From Nostoc sp. FACHB-152 (GTDB lineage: Bacteria > Cyanobacteriota > Cyanobacteriia > Cyanobacteriales > Nostocaceae): a stretch of DNA of 64,000 nucleotides. Below the pieces are notes generated by a model. It saw nothing but the letters and a program-made list of their open reading frames with translations. It had not been told where the DNA came from and did no database searches. Each line of letters starts with the position of its first letter. The stretch's first letter is position 1. Positions 46,545 to 55,458 of the stretch are shown here, in pieces. The stretch covers positions 1 to 64,000 of the forward strand of contig NZ_JACJRV010000012.1 in the NCBI RefSeq assembly GCF_014697475.1, in the 5' to 3' direction. Position numbers and translations under genes: made by a program.

Positions 46545-48433
46545 GCCAAAGTCGGTACAGGTATTTCTTCCACCTCCGCTAACTTTTCTACAACCAAGGG
46601 GGTGGATTGACTTGCACCAGACAAACGTTTTAAAAGATTTGGTCTGGGATCGTGCAATAAATAGATAATGCGATCGCCTACTTCCCACTCATGATTTGCT
46701 GGCATCACTTGTAACCGTTCTTCTCGTTCTAAAAGAAGCGGTATCAATACCCCAGTCCGAATCTTTTCTTGGATGCGCTCTTGCTGAATATCAAAATCTG
46801 CTGCTTCTAACGTAGTTGTCCCCAACTTCACGCGTCCTTCGTTCAGGTATTCATTCCAAGTTTTAATTGTTAAGTCGCTAATAAAAGCTTGGTTAACTGT
46901 CTTTTGATTTCCAGAATTACTCGCCTGCGGATCACGCGGATACACTGCTAACACACGCGGAGGCTTAAATTCCTCAGCAGCGCGTTGCGCCAAAACAAAA
47001 TTGACTTCTCCATTACTCGTCATCGCCAAAAAAGTTCCCATAGAAGCCAGTCCTGCTTCTTCCAAAACACCAGTGTCGAGCGCACTGCTAGCTATAACGC
47101 GGATATTTTGCTCGGCTGCTTTTTCGCAACGTACTGCATCTGTGTCAATCATCACAACAGATTCTTCTCGTTCTTGAAAGAAGCGTGCAATCAACAAACT
47201 CAAAGGATTACAGCCAACAATTACTATTCCAGTTGCATCCTTAGAGGTAATTTGCAACAACTGAGCAATTCCCCCAGCTGTTAAACCCTGACAAACCACT
47301 GTCATGATGATGGTGAGAAACACCAAAGCTTTAATCGCATCACCACCATTCATCCCACGTTGCGTGAGGGAAATGGCAAATAATGAAGCCACAGAAGCCG
47401 AAACAATACCTCTAGGAGCCACCCAGCTTAAAAATAATTTCTGCCGCCAGTTGAGGTTACTGTTCCAAGTACAAGCCAAAATGTTAATTGGCCGAACCAC
47501 AAACATCAGTACTAAAACAGTTAATACACTACCCCAACCTAAAGCAAAGACACTGGCAATCGATAAATCAGCCGCCAGTAAAATGAAGAGTACTGAGACG
47601 CTGAGAATCGTTAACTGACCTTTAAAGCTACGCAATAAACGTTCTTCTGGTACAGAAGAATTGGCAAAAACTGCACCAGCGACAACAGTAGTCATCACTC
47701 CTGATTCAGTGCGAATTGTCTGCGCTAGAGAAAACAGACCCCAAAGTATTGCCAAAACAACCAAATTTTTTAACTCAAACGACAGCAAACTAGCACGTTT
47801 GAAAACCCAACTCATCAAGTAACCGCCAACTGCACCAATTGCTGCACCCACGCCCAAACGCATCATCAAACCTGCGATCGCATTCACAGGATCAGCATCG
47901 TTATTAACAATCGTATCCAGAACAACAAAGGCGAGAATAGCTCCTACTGGGTCAATTAAAACCCCTTCCCCTTCTAAAAGCGTTGCTACTTGTCGATCTA
48001 CATTGATTTGCTTGAGAAGCGGCCCAACCACTGTTGGCCCTGTCACCACCACTATAGAAGCGTAGAGAAAAGCTATATTCCAAGGGAATTCACCCAACCA
48101 ATGAGCCGCCATACTCCCCCCTAGTAACGTGATCAGCGTTCCTAGGGTAACGAGCAATTGCAGACTCACAGAAACTCTACCCAACTCTCGCAAATCTAAA
48201 TTCAGTCCACCTTCAAACAGAATGATGGCAGTCGCTAGAGCAACAATTACTTCCAATCCCGTACCTAAGGTATGTGGGTGCAATAACCCCAAACCATCAG
48301 AACCGAGGAGAATGCCCAAGAATAATAACAAGACGATGCTCGGTACGCGCAAATATGCGGCCATTACTTGGGCGCTAATACCTGCTACGACGGCGATCAC
48401 CATCTGTAAGGTGATTTCAAGAGATGCTTCCAT
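46511..48433 (-). CDS. CPA1-type sodium/proton antiporter with TrkA-N domain
   Basis: 640 residues. Residues 1-390 have about 12 spans of the NhaP/CPA1 type (VVVTGPTVVGPLLKQ, VDPVGAILAFVVLD-like acid pair). From about 400 there is a Rossmann TrkA-N domain (GIVIVGCNPLSLLIARFF), which binds nucleotide and gates transport, then a TrkA-C-like tail. It would exchange Na+ or K+ for protons. It ends tail to tail with the cytochrome b gene. Confidence 0.92.
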   Translation of the reverse strand: MEASLEITLQMVIAVVAGISAQVMAAYLRVPSIVLLLFLGILLGSDGLGLLHPHTLGTGLEVIVALATAIILFEGGLNLDLRELGRVSVSLQLLVTLGTLITLLGGSMAAHWLGEFPWNIAFLYASIVVVTGPTVVGPLLKQINVDRQVATLLEGEGVLIDPVGAILAFVVLDTIVNNDADPVNAIAGLMMRLGVGAAIGAVGGYLMSWVFKRASLLSFELKNLVVLAILWGLFSLAQTIRTESGVMTTVVAGAVFANSSVPEERLLRSFKGQLTILSVSVLFILLAADLSIASVFALGWGSVLTVLVLMFVVRPINILACTWNSNLNWRQKLFLSWVAPRGIVSASVASLFAISLTQRGMNGGDAIKALVFLTIIMTVVCQGLTAGGIAQLLQITSKDATGIVIVGCNPLSLLIARFFQEREESVVMIDTDAVRCEKAAEQNIRVIASSALDTGVLEEAGLASMGTFLAMTSNGEVNFVLAQRAAEEFKPPRVLAVYPRDPQASNSGNQKTVNQAFISDLTIKTWNEYLNEGRVKLGTTTLEAADFDIQQERIQEKIRTGVLIPLLLEREERLQVMPANHEWEVGDRIIYLLHDPRPNLLKRLSGASQSTPLVVEKLAEVEEIPVPTLAQLSTSEASGN

Positions 48434-48741
48434 GTTTTAGATTTTGAGCGATAAATTTCAAAATCTTGTGTAAAGAAGTGTAAAGTTTACTTTTCCAGAG
48501 TACAACATTACACCCTTTTCCATTGAATTGCGATTTTCTTCCATACTTGGTTTTGTGGAATACTCTATTGTCCACTAGTTCCAAAAAAAGTGGTACTTTC
48601 TCTATCATTATTCTCCCCTGCTCCCCTGCTCCCCTGCTCCCCTGCCTCTTCCTGCTCTTTCTGCAATAAAAATTCTTTTTTTGCAAAACCTGTTGACATC
48701 ATTCTGAAAATTGGTTAACTTATAAAAGGTTTGATTGCGAT
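48434..48741. other. spacer before the tRNA-Glu pair
   Basis: 308 bp with the 8-bp tandem repeat at 48613-48644 and AT-rich DNA. It should carry the promoter of the tRNA-Glu genes. No gene seen. Confidence 0.55.
48613..48644. repeat. 8-bp tandem repeat, four copies
   Basis: CTCCCCTG repeated four times. Common in cyanobacterial intergenic regions. Confidence 0.85.
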
Positions 48742-48814
48742 GCCCCCATCGTCTAGAGGCCTAGGACACCTCCCTTTCACGGAGGCGACGGGGATTCGAA
48801 TTCCCCTGGGGGTA
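48742..48814 (+). tRNA. trnE: tRNA-Glu(TTC), copy 1
   Basis: Canonical 73-base tRNA: acceptor GCCCCCA/TGGGGGT, discriminator A, anticodon loop CTTTCAC with TTC, T-arm GGGGATTCGAATTCCCC. tRNA-Glu also feeds 5-aminolevulinate synthesis for chlorophyll and heme in cyanobacteria. The CCA end is not encoded. Confidence 0.97.
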
Positions 48815-48870
48815 CTTTTACAAGGCATCATCAAACTAAACCAAAGGTTATATCCTAACCGCAGTCTTAT

Positions 48871-48943
48871 GCCCCCATCGTCTAGAGGCCTAGGACACCT
48901 CCCTTTCACGGAGGCGACGGGGATTCGAATTCCCCTGGGGGTA
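48871..48943 (+). tRNA. trnE: tRNA-Glu(TTC), copy 2
   Basis: Identical in its 73 bases to copy 1, 56 bp downstream on the same strand. The pair gives a double dose of tRNA-Glu. Confidence 0.97.
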
Positions 48944-49049
48944 CTTTAAATAAATCATGTATGTCTTGCATGTCGCAAGTAATATATACCTATTAGCATC
49001 AAGCTTTCCCGTTAAGAGTTGATTTATGAGGAAAGCTTGATAAACTTAT

Positions 49050-49640
49050 CTAGGCGAACTCTTCTACACGCTGATAAATCGCCAGTAGATTTAACTGTAA
49101 ATCCTTGCTCAGGCGGCGTTCGATAATTGTGATTGGCATAGTCAGTTTCGGCCAAACTTGGATTGTGTAGCAAAGATTAGTTCCTGTAATTCCATTTAGG
49201 GAGCAAGGTTCTAGGCTCCAACTTCCAGAAAAGCCTTTAAAATCTCCCTCAACCATGCGGAAGGTAATTTCTTTAGGAAAATATTCTTCCAAGTCCAAGA
49301 CTACACGCGCACAAAAATTGAAGTTGAGTAACTTTTGAGAACCTACTTGCTCAAGTCGAATCCCACCATTAGGATGTTCCAGCAAACGACTCTTGGCAAG
49401 ATTAGGGATGAAATCAACTAAAGCTTCATAATCGGTCAAAATTTTCCATATCCGCTCTATGGGATGAGGGATTTGGACTTTAGCAGTAATTTGTCGTTGC
49501 CGCTCTGCTATTTTCTCGATTTGGACAGCCACAGGGGGCAAATTAGCTGTATCAACAGCCGCCAAATTGTTTTCTAGGCTCGTGTCATCACTAGCGGCGT
49601 TAAAATCAATGTTCGCTGTGGAATTGTGTTGTTCAGTCAC
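49050..49640 (-). CDS. SRPBCC/START-like (cyclase/dehydrase) domain protein
   Basis: 196 residues if it begins at the GTG 49640 (VTEQHNSTANIDFN), 8 bp after the kinase stop; an ATG at 49697 would overlap the kinase by 49 bp. The SRPBCC/polyketide-cyclase domain lies after about residue 50 (ITAKVQIPHPIERIWKILTD, LEHPNGGIRLEQVGSQKLL, FRMVEGDFKGFSGSWSLEP). It binds a hydrophobic ligand in a helix-grip fold. It is transcribed downstream of the sensor kinase, so it might be a ligand partner. Confidence 0.85.
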   Translation of the reverse strand: MTEQHNSTANIDFNAASDDTSLENNLAAVDTANLPPVAVQIEKIAERQRQITAKVQIPHPIERIWKILTDYEALVDFIPNLAKSRLLEHPNGGIRLEQVGSQKLLNFNFCARVVLDLEEYFPKEITFRMVEGDFKGFSGSWSLEPCSLNGITGTNLCYTIQVWPKLTMPITIIERRLSKDLQLNLLAIYQRVEEFA

Positions 49641-49648
49641 GGTGAGAA

Positions 49649-51712
49649 TTATAGTTCGCTTTTGTCCGAAAATTGGGGCAGGGTGAGAGTAAAACAAACT
49701 TGGCTGAGTTGAGAATCTGGAATTGGCGTACTTTCAACAGCGATCGCCCCATTCAAATGCTGCACCAGAGACTTAGCCAAAGCAAGTCCTAAGCCTGTTC
49801 CAGGAGTCCATCGTCCACCTTTGCCACGACGGAACCTATCAAATATATAGGTGGCTTCTTCTTCCGAGATTCCCCGACCTGTATTAGTCACTTTAATGAT
49901 AACTTGATCGACAAGTTGCTCAACTCGGTGACAGGCTTGCACATGAATAATACTTTCATGCTCTGAGTATGTACAGGCATTTGTTAACAATTCTTGCAGA
50001 ATCCGGTTAAAACTTTCTAATTCAGTTTGGACTGCCAAAGAATCTTTGGGTAGATCCAAATCTATAGTTAACGCTTTAGCTGCAAGTTTTGGCTCAAGAT
50101 TAGCTGCTAAAGCTTGAATTCTATTATTTAAATCTATAGTTTCAAATTGCGGACGTTCTTGCTGAGACTCTAATTTCTGGAGTGTCAACAAATCATTAAT
50201 TAAGTTAATTTCTTTAGTACACTCTTGCTCTAAGATATCCATGTATCTTGCTTGTCTGTCTGCTGAGATTCCTGGCAAACGCAAATTTTTGATCGACATT
50301 TGCATATTTGTCAGTGGATACCGTAGGCGATCGCTCATGTTGCTCAAAAATTCATCTTTGAGATGATTGAGTTCTCGCAGTTGCTCAACGTACTGCCGTG
50401 TTTTTTCGTGCAATTTTGCTTGCAGTTCCAGGCTACTTTGGAGTTTTGCTGTGCGTTCATCAACCAAAGTCTGTACTTGCCGCAACGTCTGTGATTGAAT
50501 AATGGCATTGCTTATTTGAGCGCACACCATTTCCACTAAATTTAATTCTGCCGATTGCCAATTACGGGCTGTTGCTTGCTGTAGAACAATAAACCCTAAA
50601 ATTCTGCCTTGATTTTCTAACGGTACTACTAATACCGCAGGCAAAGCATCGATAGCAAACAGTGGCGCGACAGTCAAAGTCTCCTGAACATCCGTATAGT
50701 CATCAATAATTACGGGTTTTCCTGAGTCTGTGAACACACGTTGACACAAACCACATTCAGAAATTAAGAACGACTGAGTTTCAGATTCCGATTTACCGTT
50801 GTGATAATCTTGGGTGTTGCGATTCCACTCAACAGTTACGTTAGCCTTAGCTTTGGGAATCTGTTTTTTAGCTTGGGTTCTAAATAAAGGATCTGTATAT
50901 TTGAGTAATATTAATAAGCCTCGGTCTGCCTGTAAAGATTCAGCAGTTGAGGAAATAGCTAACTTGAGCATTTGATTTAACTCTAAGTTGCTACGACTTA
51001 ATATAGTTAACTGCTTGATTAAACTTTGATATTGATCAGTCTTTTGGAGATGCTGCTGTTGCGACGCGATTAACTGTGCTTGTGCTACTTGAGAGAATGC
51101 GATCGCACAAGATGACTCGACTAACTTTAATAGTTGTTTTTCTGCATCACTCCAATCATAGGGTTGGAATTGAATTAGACTAATCACACCATTATTTTGA
51201 CCTGCAAATCGAGTCGGGATTGCCAAAACGGCTCTTATTGGTAATGGTAGGTTTTGACCTCCAACTATCAAACTATTGCGAATCGTAGAAATGTCATCAA
51301 TAGTGAATGGTTCAGCCGCACAATGTAATACCGGCAGATCCATCAATAAATGTTCGTTTGACAACATTTCACTGGAGTTTGGCATCGCTAGATACTCATC
51401 AGCACACCAATGTACAGCTGTTGCTTCAGCAGAAACTTCGCTGGTAACTGTAACTAAACAACAATCAACTTTGAAGGCCGAGCCTAGCAATCGAGCAATT
51501 TCTTGCAGTATCAAAGTTGTTGCTGAACTGTTGGCTATGATGTGGTTGATTTTTTGTACCAAATTAAAATTTGGTTCTTTCTGATGCTGCATCAGCTTGA
51601 GTGGGTATGATTGTAGTCGCTCTAGGTCATCCGGGTAATGTTGCGGCAATGATAAATGCTTTTTCATCCCTGGCACGCTTTTGGATAATGACCCCATATT
51701 ATAAACACCCAA
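49649..51712 (-). CDS. GAF-domain sensor histidine kinase-like protein with Asp in H-box
   Basis: 687 residues. Two GAF-type domains (about 55-215, 240-400), a coiled coil, a HisKA-like helix pair (about 440-505) and a HATPase domain (about 540-680: ELLTNACTYS, DRFRRGKGG, GTGLGLALAKSL). The phosphoacceptor motif, normally SHELRTPL, reads SDRLRYPL, so the His is Asp (residue 461), in a HIP1 octamer (50327-50334). It may be a pseudokinase or signal without autophosphorylation. It precedes the SRPBCC gene. Confidence 0.9.
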   Translation of the reverse strand: MGVYNMGSLSKSVPGMKKHLSLPQHYPDDLERLQSYPLKLMQHQKEPNFNLVQKINHIIANSSATTLILQEIARLLGSAFKVDCCLVTVTSEVSAEATAVHWCADEYLAMPNSSEMLSNEHLLMDLPVLHCAAEPFTIDDISTIRNSLIVGGQNLPLPIRAVLAIPTRFAGQNNGVISLIQFQPYDWSDAEKQLLKLVESSCAIAFSQVAQAQLIASQQQHLQKTDQYQSLIKQLTILSRSNLELNQMLKLAISSTAESLQADRGLLILLKYTDPLFRTQAKKQIPKAKANVTVEWNRNTQDYHNGKSESETQSFLISECGLCQRVFTDSGKPVIIDDYTDVQETLTVAPLFAIDALPAVLVVPLENQGRILGFIVLQQATARNWQSAELNLVEMVCAQISNAIIQSQTLRQVQTLVDERTAKLQSSLELQAKLHEKTRQYVEQLRELNHLKDEFLSNMSDRLRYPLTNMQMSIKNLRLPGISADRQARYMDILEQECTKEINLINDLLTLQKLESQQERPQFETIDLNNRIQALAANLEPKLAAKALTIDLDLPKDSLAVQTELESFNRILQELLTNACTYSEHESIIHVQACHRVEQLVDQVIIKVTNTGRGISEEEATYIFDRFRRGKGGRWTPGTGLGLALAKSLVQHLNGAIAVESTPIPDSQLSQVCFTLTLPQFSDKSEL

Positions 51713-52498
51713 TTTCTTGGCATATGATTCACCGTTAGTTATGTCACTGCACTCTCATGAGTTATAAATCTTTTATTAAAGACTTTCTCTAACCTGTTAT
51801 AGCCCTTTTCTCTTTCAGATGAACAAGTTACTGGTATATTAGACTAATTTATACATTGGTATGAAAATATCTAAAATCTACTAAAGTTCTTCCTACAGAT
51901 AATTTTGGGATTTTTTACAGATCTAATATGACTAACTTGAGAACACGATAGCTTGTCTGTAACTATACATAAACCGTAATTTCTCTAGAATTAAGATAAT
52001 AACTTAAAGATAAATACCGCATTAATACGGTTTGGATATTAGTTTTAGTAATATTTATTGCTGATCAATTTACTTAAGGTTAAGTAAACTTCTTTGGGCT
52101 GTCCAAAAGTTAAACTCCATTATGACAGAGCTTCAGAAAAAACTCTGATACTTCTTAGGGTAGTTTCGTAAAGGCTTTATGAAGGAGCATTTCCAACTTA
52201 TTCATAAATTCGTCAGTTTTTCAGGCAAGGTAGAAGCCAGAGCATAAAATAAATAAAAATTTTTTAATAGAAATAAAAAATTTTTAATTTTTATTAAACA
52301 AATTTACTCACACTAAATAATGAAATCAGTCTAGTTACCATGAGTAATCATGAGAAAGTACGCAGTAATAGCAAAAATCAAAGGGTGTAAGGTGTGAGTC
52401 AGCAAAATTTATATAACCCACACTCTTACACCCTATCTCAACAATTAACCTTTGTGCGTTAGCCCTGATAACTAAGCTGCCTTGATTAGAATTAAAAA
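51713..52498. other. 780-bp AT-rich spacer
   Basis: No gene is seen. It has an AT-rich run near 52250-52320 and short imperfect repeats. It carries the promoter of the kinase gene at its left side. Confidence 0.5.
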
Positions 52499-52834
52499 CT
52501 ATCCAGCCAAACTCTCGACACTGAGCGGAACCATATCGCCATTCCTCGTTAATCCTAATAACATTGGTTGTTGAGGCTGAATCAATTGTCCTGTCAGTAC
52601 ACAACGTTCTTCCTGTTGAGCGGTGGCGGCTATACTAGCTCGAATATCGGCTCGTGAAAATCGCGGTTTCCACTCACCGGATTTTTGTTGAACATAATTC
52701 CACAGAATATCGCGGATGAGAGCTTGATACCCCTGATTGCCGGCTATATCTTTGAGTTTATCTTTAAGTTCTCGCTCTAACCGAATGCTGGTAACTTCCA
52801 TATCGGTGGTTGGGGTGCGGGTAATGGTATGCAT
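52499..52834 (-). CDS. small ribbon-helix-helix-like protein
   Basis: 111 residues from ATG 52834, with AAGGAG upstream. The N-terminal part MEVTSIRLERELKDKLKDIAGNQGYQALIRDILWNYV fits a ribbon-helix-helix DNA-binding fold (strand then two helices). The C-terminal half (CVLTGQLIQPQQPMLLGL) is short and unrelated to known domains. It might be a transcription regulator or antitoxin-like protein; no toxin gene is beside it. Confidence 0.72.
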   Translation of the reverse strand: MHTITRTPTTDMEVTSIRLERELKDKLKDIAGNQGYQALIRDILWNYVQQKSGEWKPRFSRADIRASIAATAQQEERCVLTGQLIQPQQPMLLGLTRNGDMVPLSVESLAG

Positions 52835-53246
52835 GACTTTTTCTCCTTAAAGGTATGGACAGGATAGTAATACAAGTGTAGTATGTTTAAAGGAATGTTC
52901 AATAGGTGAAATTTTCTGTGAAATCCCTCTATCCCATCTCTATCTCTACTTCCTTGCGTCATACCAACTGCCGATCCAGTTGGGAATCGACGGCTATGGG
53001 AGTGGAGTATTTATTTATGGGTGATGCTAGCCGAATTCATGGCCTAGCCAAAGAGGATAAATATGATTTTGATTTTAGAAATCTCGGCATAGGCGTGCTG
53101 AATGCACAACCACAACTGAACCAAAGAAGCGGGAGGTACAGACAAAAAAATACTGTACCGATATAAGACCAGAAAAGTTTTGGTTTATTACCAACCCCCG
53201 CTTCACCCAAATAAGAAGCGGGGGTTTTTTGATAAGGAGTGAAGCT
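52835..53246. other. structured leader before the HNH gene
   Basis: About 400 bp. It has the hairpin GGTACAG/CTGTACC (53134-53160), a second small hairpin ACCAGAAAAGTTTTGGT (53168-53184) and a strong terminator at 53193-53230. It could be a short non-coding RNA or an attenuator. A 17-codon-long scatter of open frames is not protein-like. A -35/-10 like pair lies for the minus gene near 52862-52900. Confidence 0.45.
53193..53230 (+). terminator. rho-independent terminator upstream of HNH gene
   Basis: AACCCCCGCTTC and GAAGCGGGGGTT with a 10-base loop, followed by TTTT. It lies 17 bp before the GTG start of the HNH gene, whose ribosome-binding site overlaps its end. Confidence 0.85.
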
Positions 53247-53786
53247 GTGACGATATCTTCTAGGCGCGGCGCGAACGCAATGCAAGTGTTAGAGCAATCC
53301 GTAGTCGTATTTTCGCAAAATTACTTGCCACTATGTTGTGTAAATATCAAACGAGCGATTGTGTTGTTAGTAACAAATAAAGCAGAACCACTTGATTTTG
53401 CGGCGGATGGCGGATGGCGAGTTCATTCACCCAGTCTAGTAATTGAGGTACCAAAACACATTCGTTTGAAAATTGGCTCTAGTGAGCGGACATGGAAAGT
53501 ACCACCAGTGAATCGGCGGGAAGTTTTGCGACGAGACCATCACACTTGTCAGTATTGCGGTAGCGGCAAACGCCTGACATTAGATCACGTCATCCCAAGA
53601 TCAAAAGGTGGTTTACACACTTGGGATAACGTAGTCACAGCTTGTGAAAGATGTAACTCCCGAAAAGGCGATCGCTCTTTATCTGAAGTTGGAATGCAGC
53701 TACGGAAATTACCCAAAGCACCAATTCACCCGGCGATCGCTTTTGCTGAACAGTTCTGGACAAATGTGCAAGCAAACCTGGAATAA
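53247..53786 (+). CDS. HNH endonuclease
   Basis: I start at GTG 53247, since AAGGAG lies 8 bp upstream (53233-53238). The product has 179 residues. The C-terminal HNH nuclease domain is complete: DHHTCQYCGSGKRLTLDHVIPRSKGGLHTW DNVVTACERCNSRKGD pattern in two CxxC pairs with the DH and N residues. The N-terminal half is a predicted beta-strand fold I do not recognise. It cuts DNA, probably. It is followed 16 bp later by a gene on the same strand, so these form an operon. Confidence 0.88.
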   Translation: MTISSRRGANAMQVLEQSVVVFSQNYLPLCCVNIKRAIVLLVTNKAEPLDFAADGGWRVHSPSLVIEVPKHIRLKIGSSERTWKVPPVNRREVLRRDHHTCQYCGSGKRLTLDHVIPRSKGGLHTWDNVVTACERCNSRKGDRSLSEVGMQLRKLPKAPIHPAIAFAEQFWTNVQANLE

Positions 53787-53802
53787 CAGGAGAGCATAAG
53801 GA

Positions 53803-54192
53803 ATGCTGAAATTAACTTACACCGAAAGGAGCTTTTGTTTAGAGTGTATTCCTCAGTCACTAGAGGAGTGGATATCACAGCGCGTAATTTTCGCCATGCG
53901 AGTTGGACAAAATTTTTGTATCGAACCAAGTTCTGCTTCCTTTTTGCTACCTGTTGATCTGCCAGGGGTAGAAGCACTTAAGGCTGAGGTGAAACGAGAT
54001 GATCGGGAAATCATCGCCTTGTGTGTCTGCGATAGCGAATATGTGGAAGTGACACTGCGGGGTTCTTGGCTAACTAATGGTGCTGAGGATGCTATAGGTG
54101 TGTTCATCACTACAATGAGCGATCGCACTGAATTCTTTCTGCACAAACTTTGGCAAGAAGCTCAAGCTTGCGCCTCTGTGATGAGTGAATAA
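53803..54192 (+). CDS. conserved-looking 129-aa protein, operon with HNH
   Basis: Acidic soluble protein. Starts MLKLTYTERSFCLECIPQSL with AAGGA upstream. LPGVEALKAEVKRDDREIIAL, CVCDSEYVEVTLRG are the most regular parts. No transmembrane part. It is co-transcribed with the HNH gene (16-bp gap), so it might modulate it, but I recognise no family. Confidence 0.7.
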   Translation: MLKLTYTERSFCLECIPQSLEEWISQRVIFAMRVGQNFCIEPSSASFLLPVDLPGVEALKAEVKRDDREIIALCVCDSEYVEVTLRGSWLTNGAEDAIGVFITTMSDRTEFFLHKLWQEAQACASVMSE

Positions 54193-54228
54193 AAAAGTGT
54201 GAAGTATAAAATTTCATCTTTTATACTT

Positions 54229-55071
54229 CTACTCTCCGCTTTTTTCTAACAGTTCAGGAATTGTCACAAATCTGTAGCCTTGCTGTTTCAGCCCGGTGAT
54301 AATTTGTGGCAATGCTTGTACTGTTCTGTGGCGATCGCCACCGCCATCGTGCATCAACACAATAGCTCCTGGTTTCGCGCCTTTCAACACATTATTCACA
54401 AATGCTTGTGGTTTGGCATGAGGATCAGTGTCGGCTGAAGTCAAAGACCACATGACTACAGAATATTTCTGGCTTTTCGCATAAGCAGCTAATCCGTTGT
54501 TTAAAAAGCCGCCAGGAGGTCGAAACAAAGTTGTTTTGACTCCTGTTGTTTTGTAAATCAGATTAGATGTGCGGTCAATTTCGCTCTTAGCGGTGGCTTC
54601 ATCCATGCGTTTATACCAGTGATGCCAAGTGTGGTTCCCGATAACGTGTCCTTCAGCTACAACTCGTTTGGCAAGTTCAGGATTTGCTTGTACAGCACTT
54701 CCCACCCAAAAGAATGTTGCCTTAATATTATTTGCTTTGAAGATATCTAGCATTTGTAAGGTTGTTTTTGGCCAAGGTCCATCATCAATAGTTAAGGCAA
54801 TAACTTTCTCTTTATTGTTGGGTTCTACTTTATATAAGGTTTTTCCTTGAAATCTAGCTGGGATACTAACGCTCGACTGTTCTATTTGAGTTGATAACGG
54901 TAGTTGAGCATCAATTTGAGCTTGTACCCAATTATCTAGAACTTTTGCCGTCAAGAGTGTGCTGATTGACTGGTGAACGGTTAATTGTGGAATCGTACTA
55001 CAGGCTGTTACAAAAAGGGCGATCGCCACAAAACCAAATATTCTGCCTCGCTTAAGGTTTTTATCTGTCAC
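54229..55071 (-). CDS. polysaccharide deacetylase, CE4 family
   Basis: 280 residues. The N-terminal signal has a lipobox-like VTAC (about residue 24), so it is probably a lipoprotein. The CE4 domain follows: LTIDDGPWP (catalytic Asp pair), HVIGNHTWHH (zinc His pair), RPPGGFLN, SVVMWSLTSADTDP and IVLMHDGGGDR. It removes acetyl groups from N-acetylated sugars such as peptidoglycan. It is opposite in orientation to the tRNA operon that begins next. Confidence 0.95.
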   Translation of the reverse strand: MTDKNLKRGRIFGFVAIALFVTACSTIPQLTVHQSISTLLTAKVLDNWVQAQIDAQLPLSTQIEQSSVSIPARFQGKTLYKVEPNNKEKVIALTIDDGPWPKTTLQMLDIFKANNIKATFFWVGSAVQANPELAKRVVAEGHVIGNHTWHHWYKRMDEATAKSEIDRTSNLIYKTTGVKTTLFRPPGGFLNNGLAAYAKSQKYSVVMWSLTSADTDPHAKPQAFVNNVLKGAKPGAIVLMHDGGGDRHRTVQALPQIITGLKQQGYRFVTIPELLEKSGE

Positions 55072-55195
55072 ATCAGGTTCCTAAATATTCAGCCCATCAT
55101 AAGCTTGTAGTTTTACTTCGTACAGAGGTTAATAAGTTACAAGCCTAGCAATATATACCTTTTCAGCAATTTTTTAAAAATTTTTCCTCAACCCC

Positions 55196-55225
55196 TTGAC
55201 ACCTTTTGTAGTATTTATGTAGCAT
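55196..55225 (+). promoter_or_regulatory. promoter with overlapping palindrome, upstream of the tRNA array
   Basis: -35 TTGACA (55196-55201) and -10 TAGCAT (55220-55225) 18 bp apart. A palindrome ATTTATG-TAG-CATAAAT (55213-55229) covers the -10. This suggests a repressor site. Transcription would read through the 62-codon ORF into the tRNA array. No other strong promoter is seen before the array. Confidence 0.6.
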
Positions 55226-55269
55226 AAATGTAGTGAGGCGAAAGACAAAGCTTCTTAAAGGTAAAAGTC

Positions 55270-55458
55270 ATGTTCTACATCCAAATACAGAACACTTACT
55301 GGAACAGACAACCAGTAAACAAAGGCTCTCCTACTTCTAAACAATTTGAGGCAGAGGCTATTAACGCCAAAAGGTCTAAATTGGCTAAGGCAAAAACCGC
55401 CGAATACATCAGTAATACACAACAGGTTTATTACTTAGAGCGTCGGTTATTTGGTTAA
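55270..55458 (+). CDS. 62-aa protein leading the tRNA operon
   Basis: Basic protein, MFYIQIQNTYWNRQPVNKG then AEAINAKRSKLAKAKTAEYI, ending YYLERRLFG. It has AAAGG 7 bp before the ATG. It lies 45 bp after the promoter region and 118 bp before the first tRNA gene. No family is recognised. It could be a regulatory leader peptide or a small RNA-binding protein. Confidence 0.55.
   Translation: MFYIQIQNTYWNRQPVNKGSPTSKQFEAEAINAKRSKLAKAKTAEYISNTQQVYYLERRLFG

Noticed and set aside
48715-48949. Open frames over the tRNA-Glu pair
   Set aside because: They are shadows of the two tRNA genes.
52906-53166. Possible 86-aa ORF on the plus strand
   Set aside because: It lies over a structured, non-coding-looking leader and has no typical composition.
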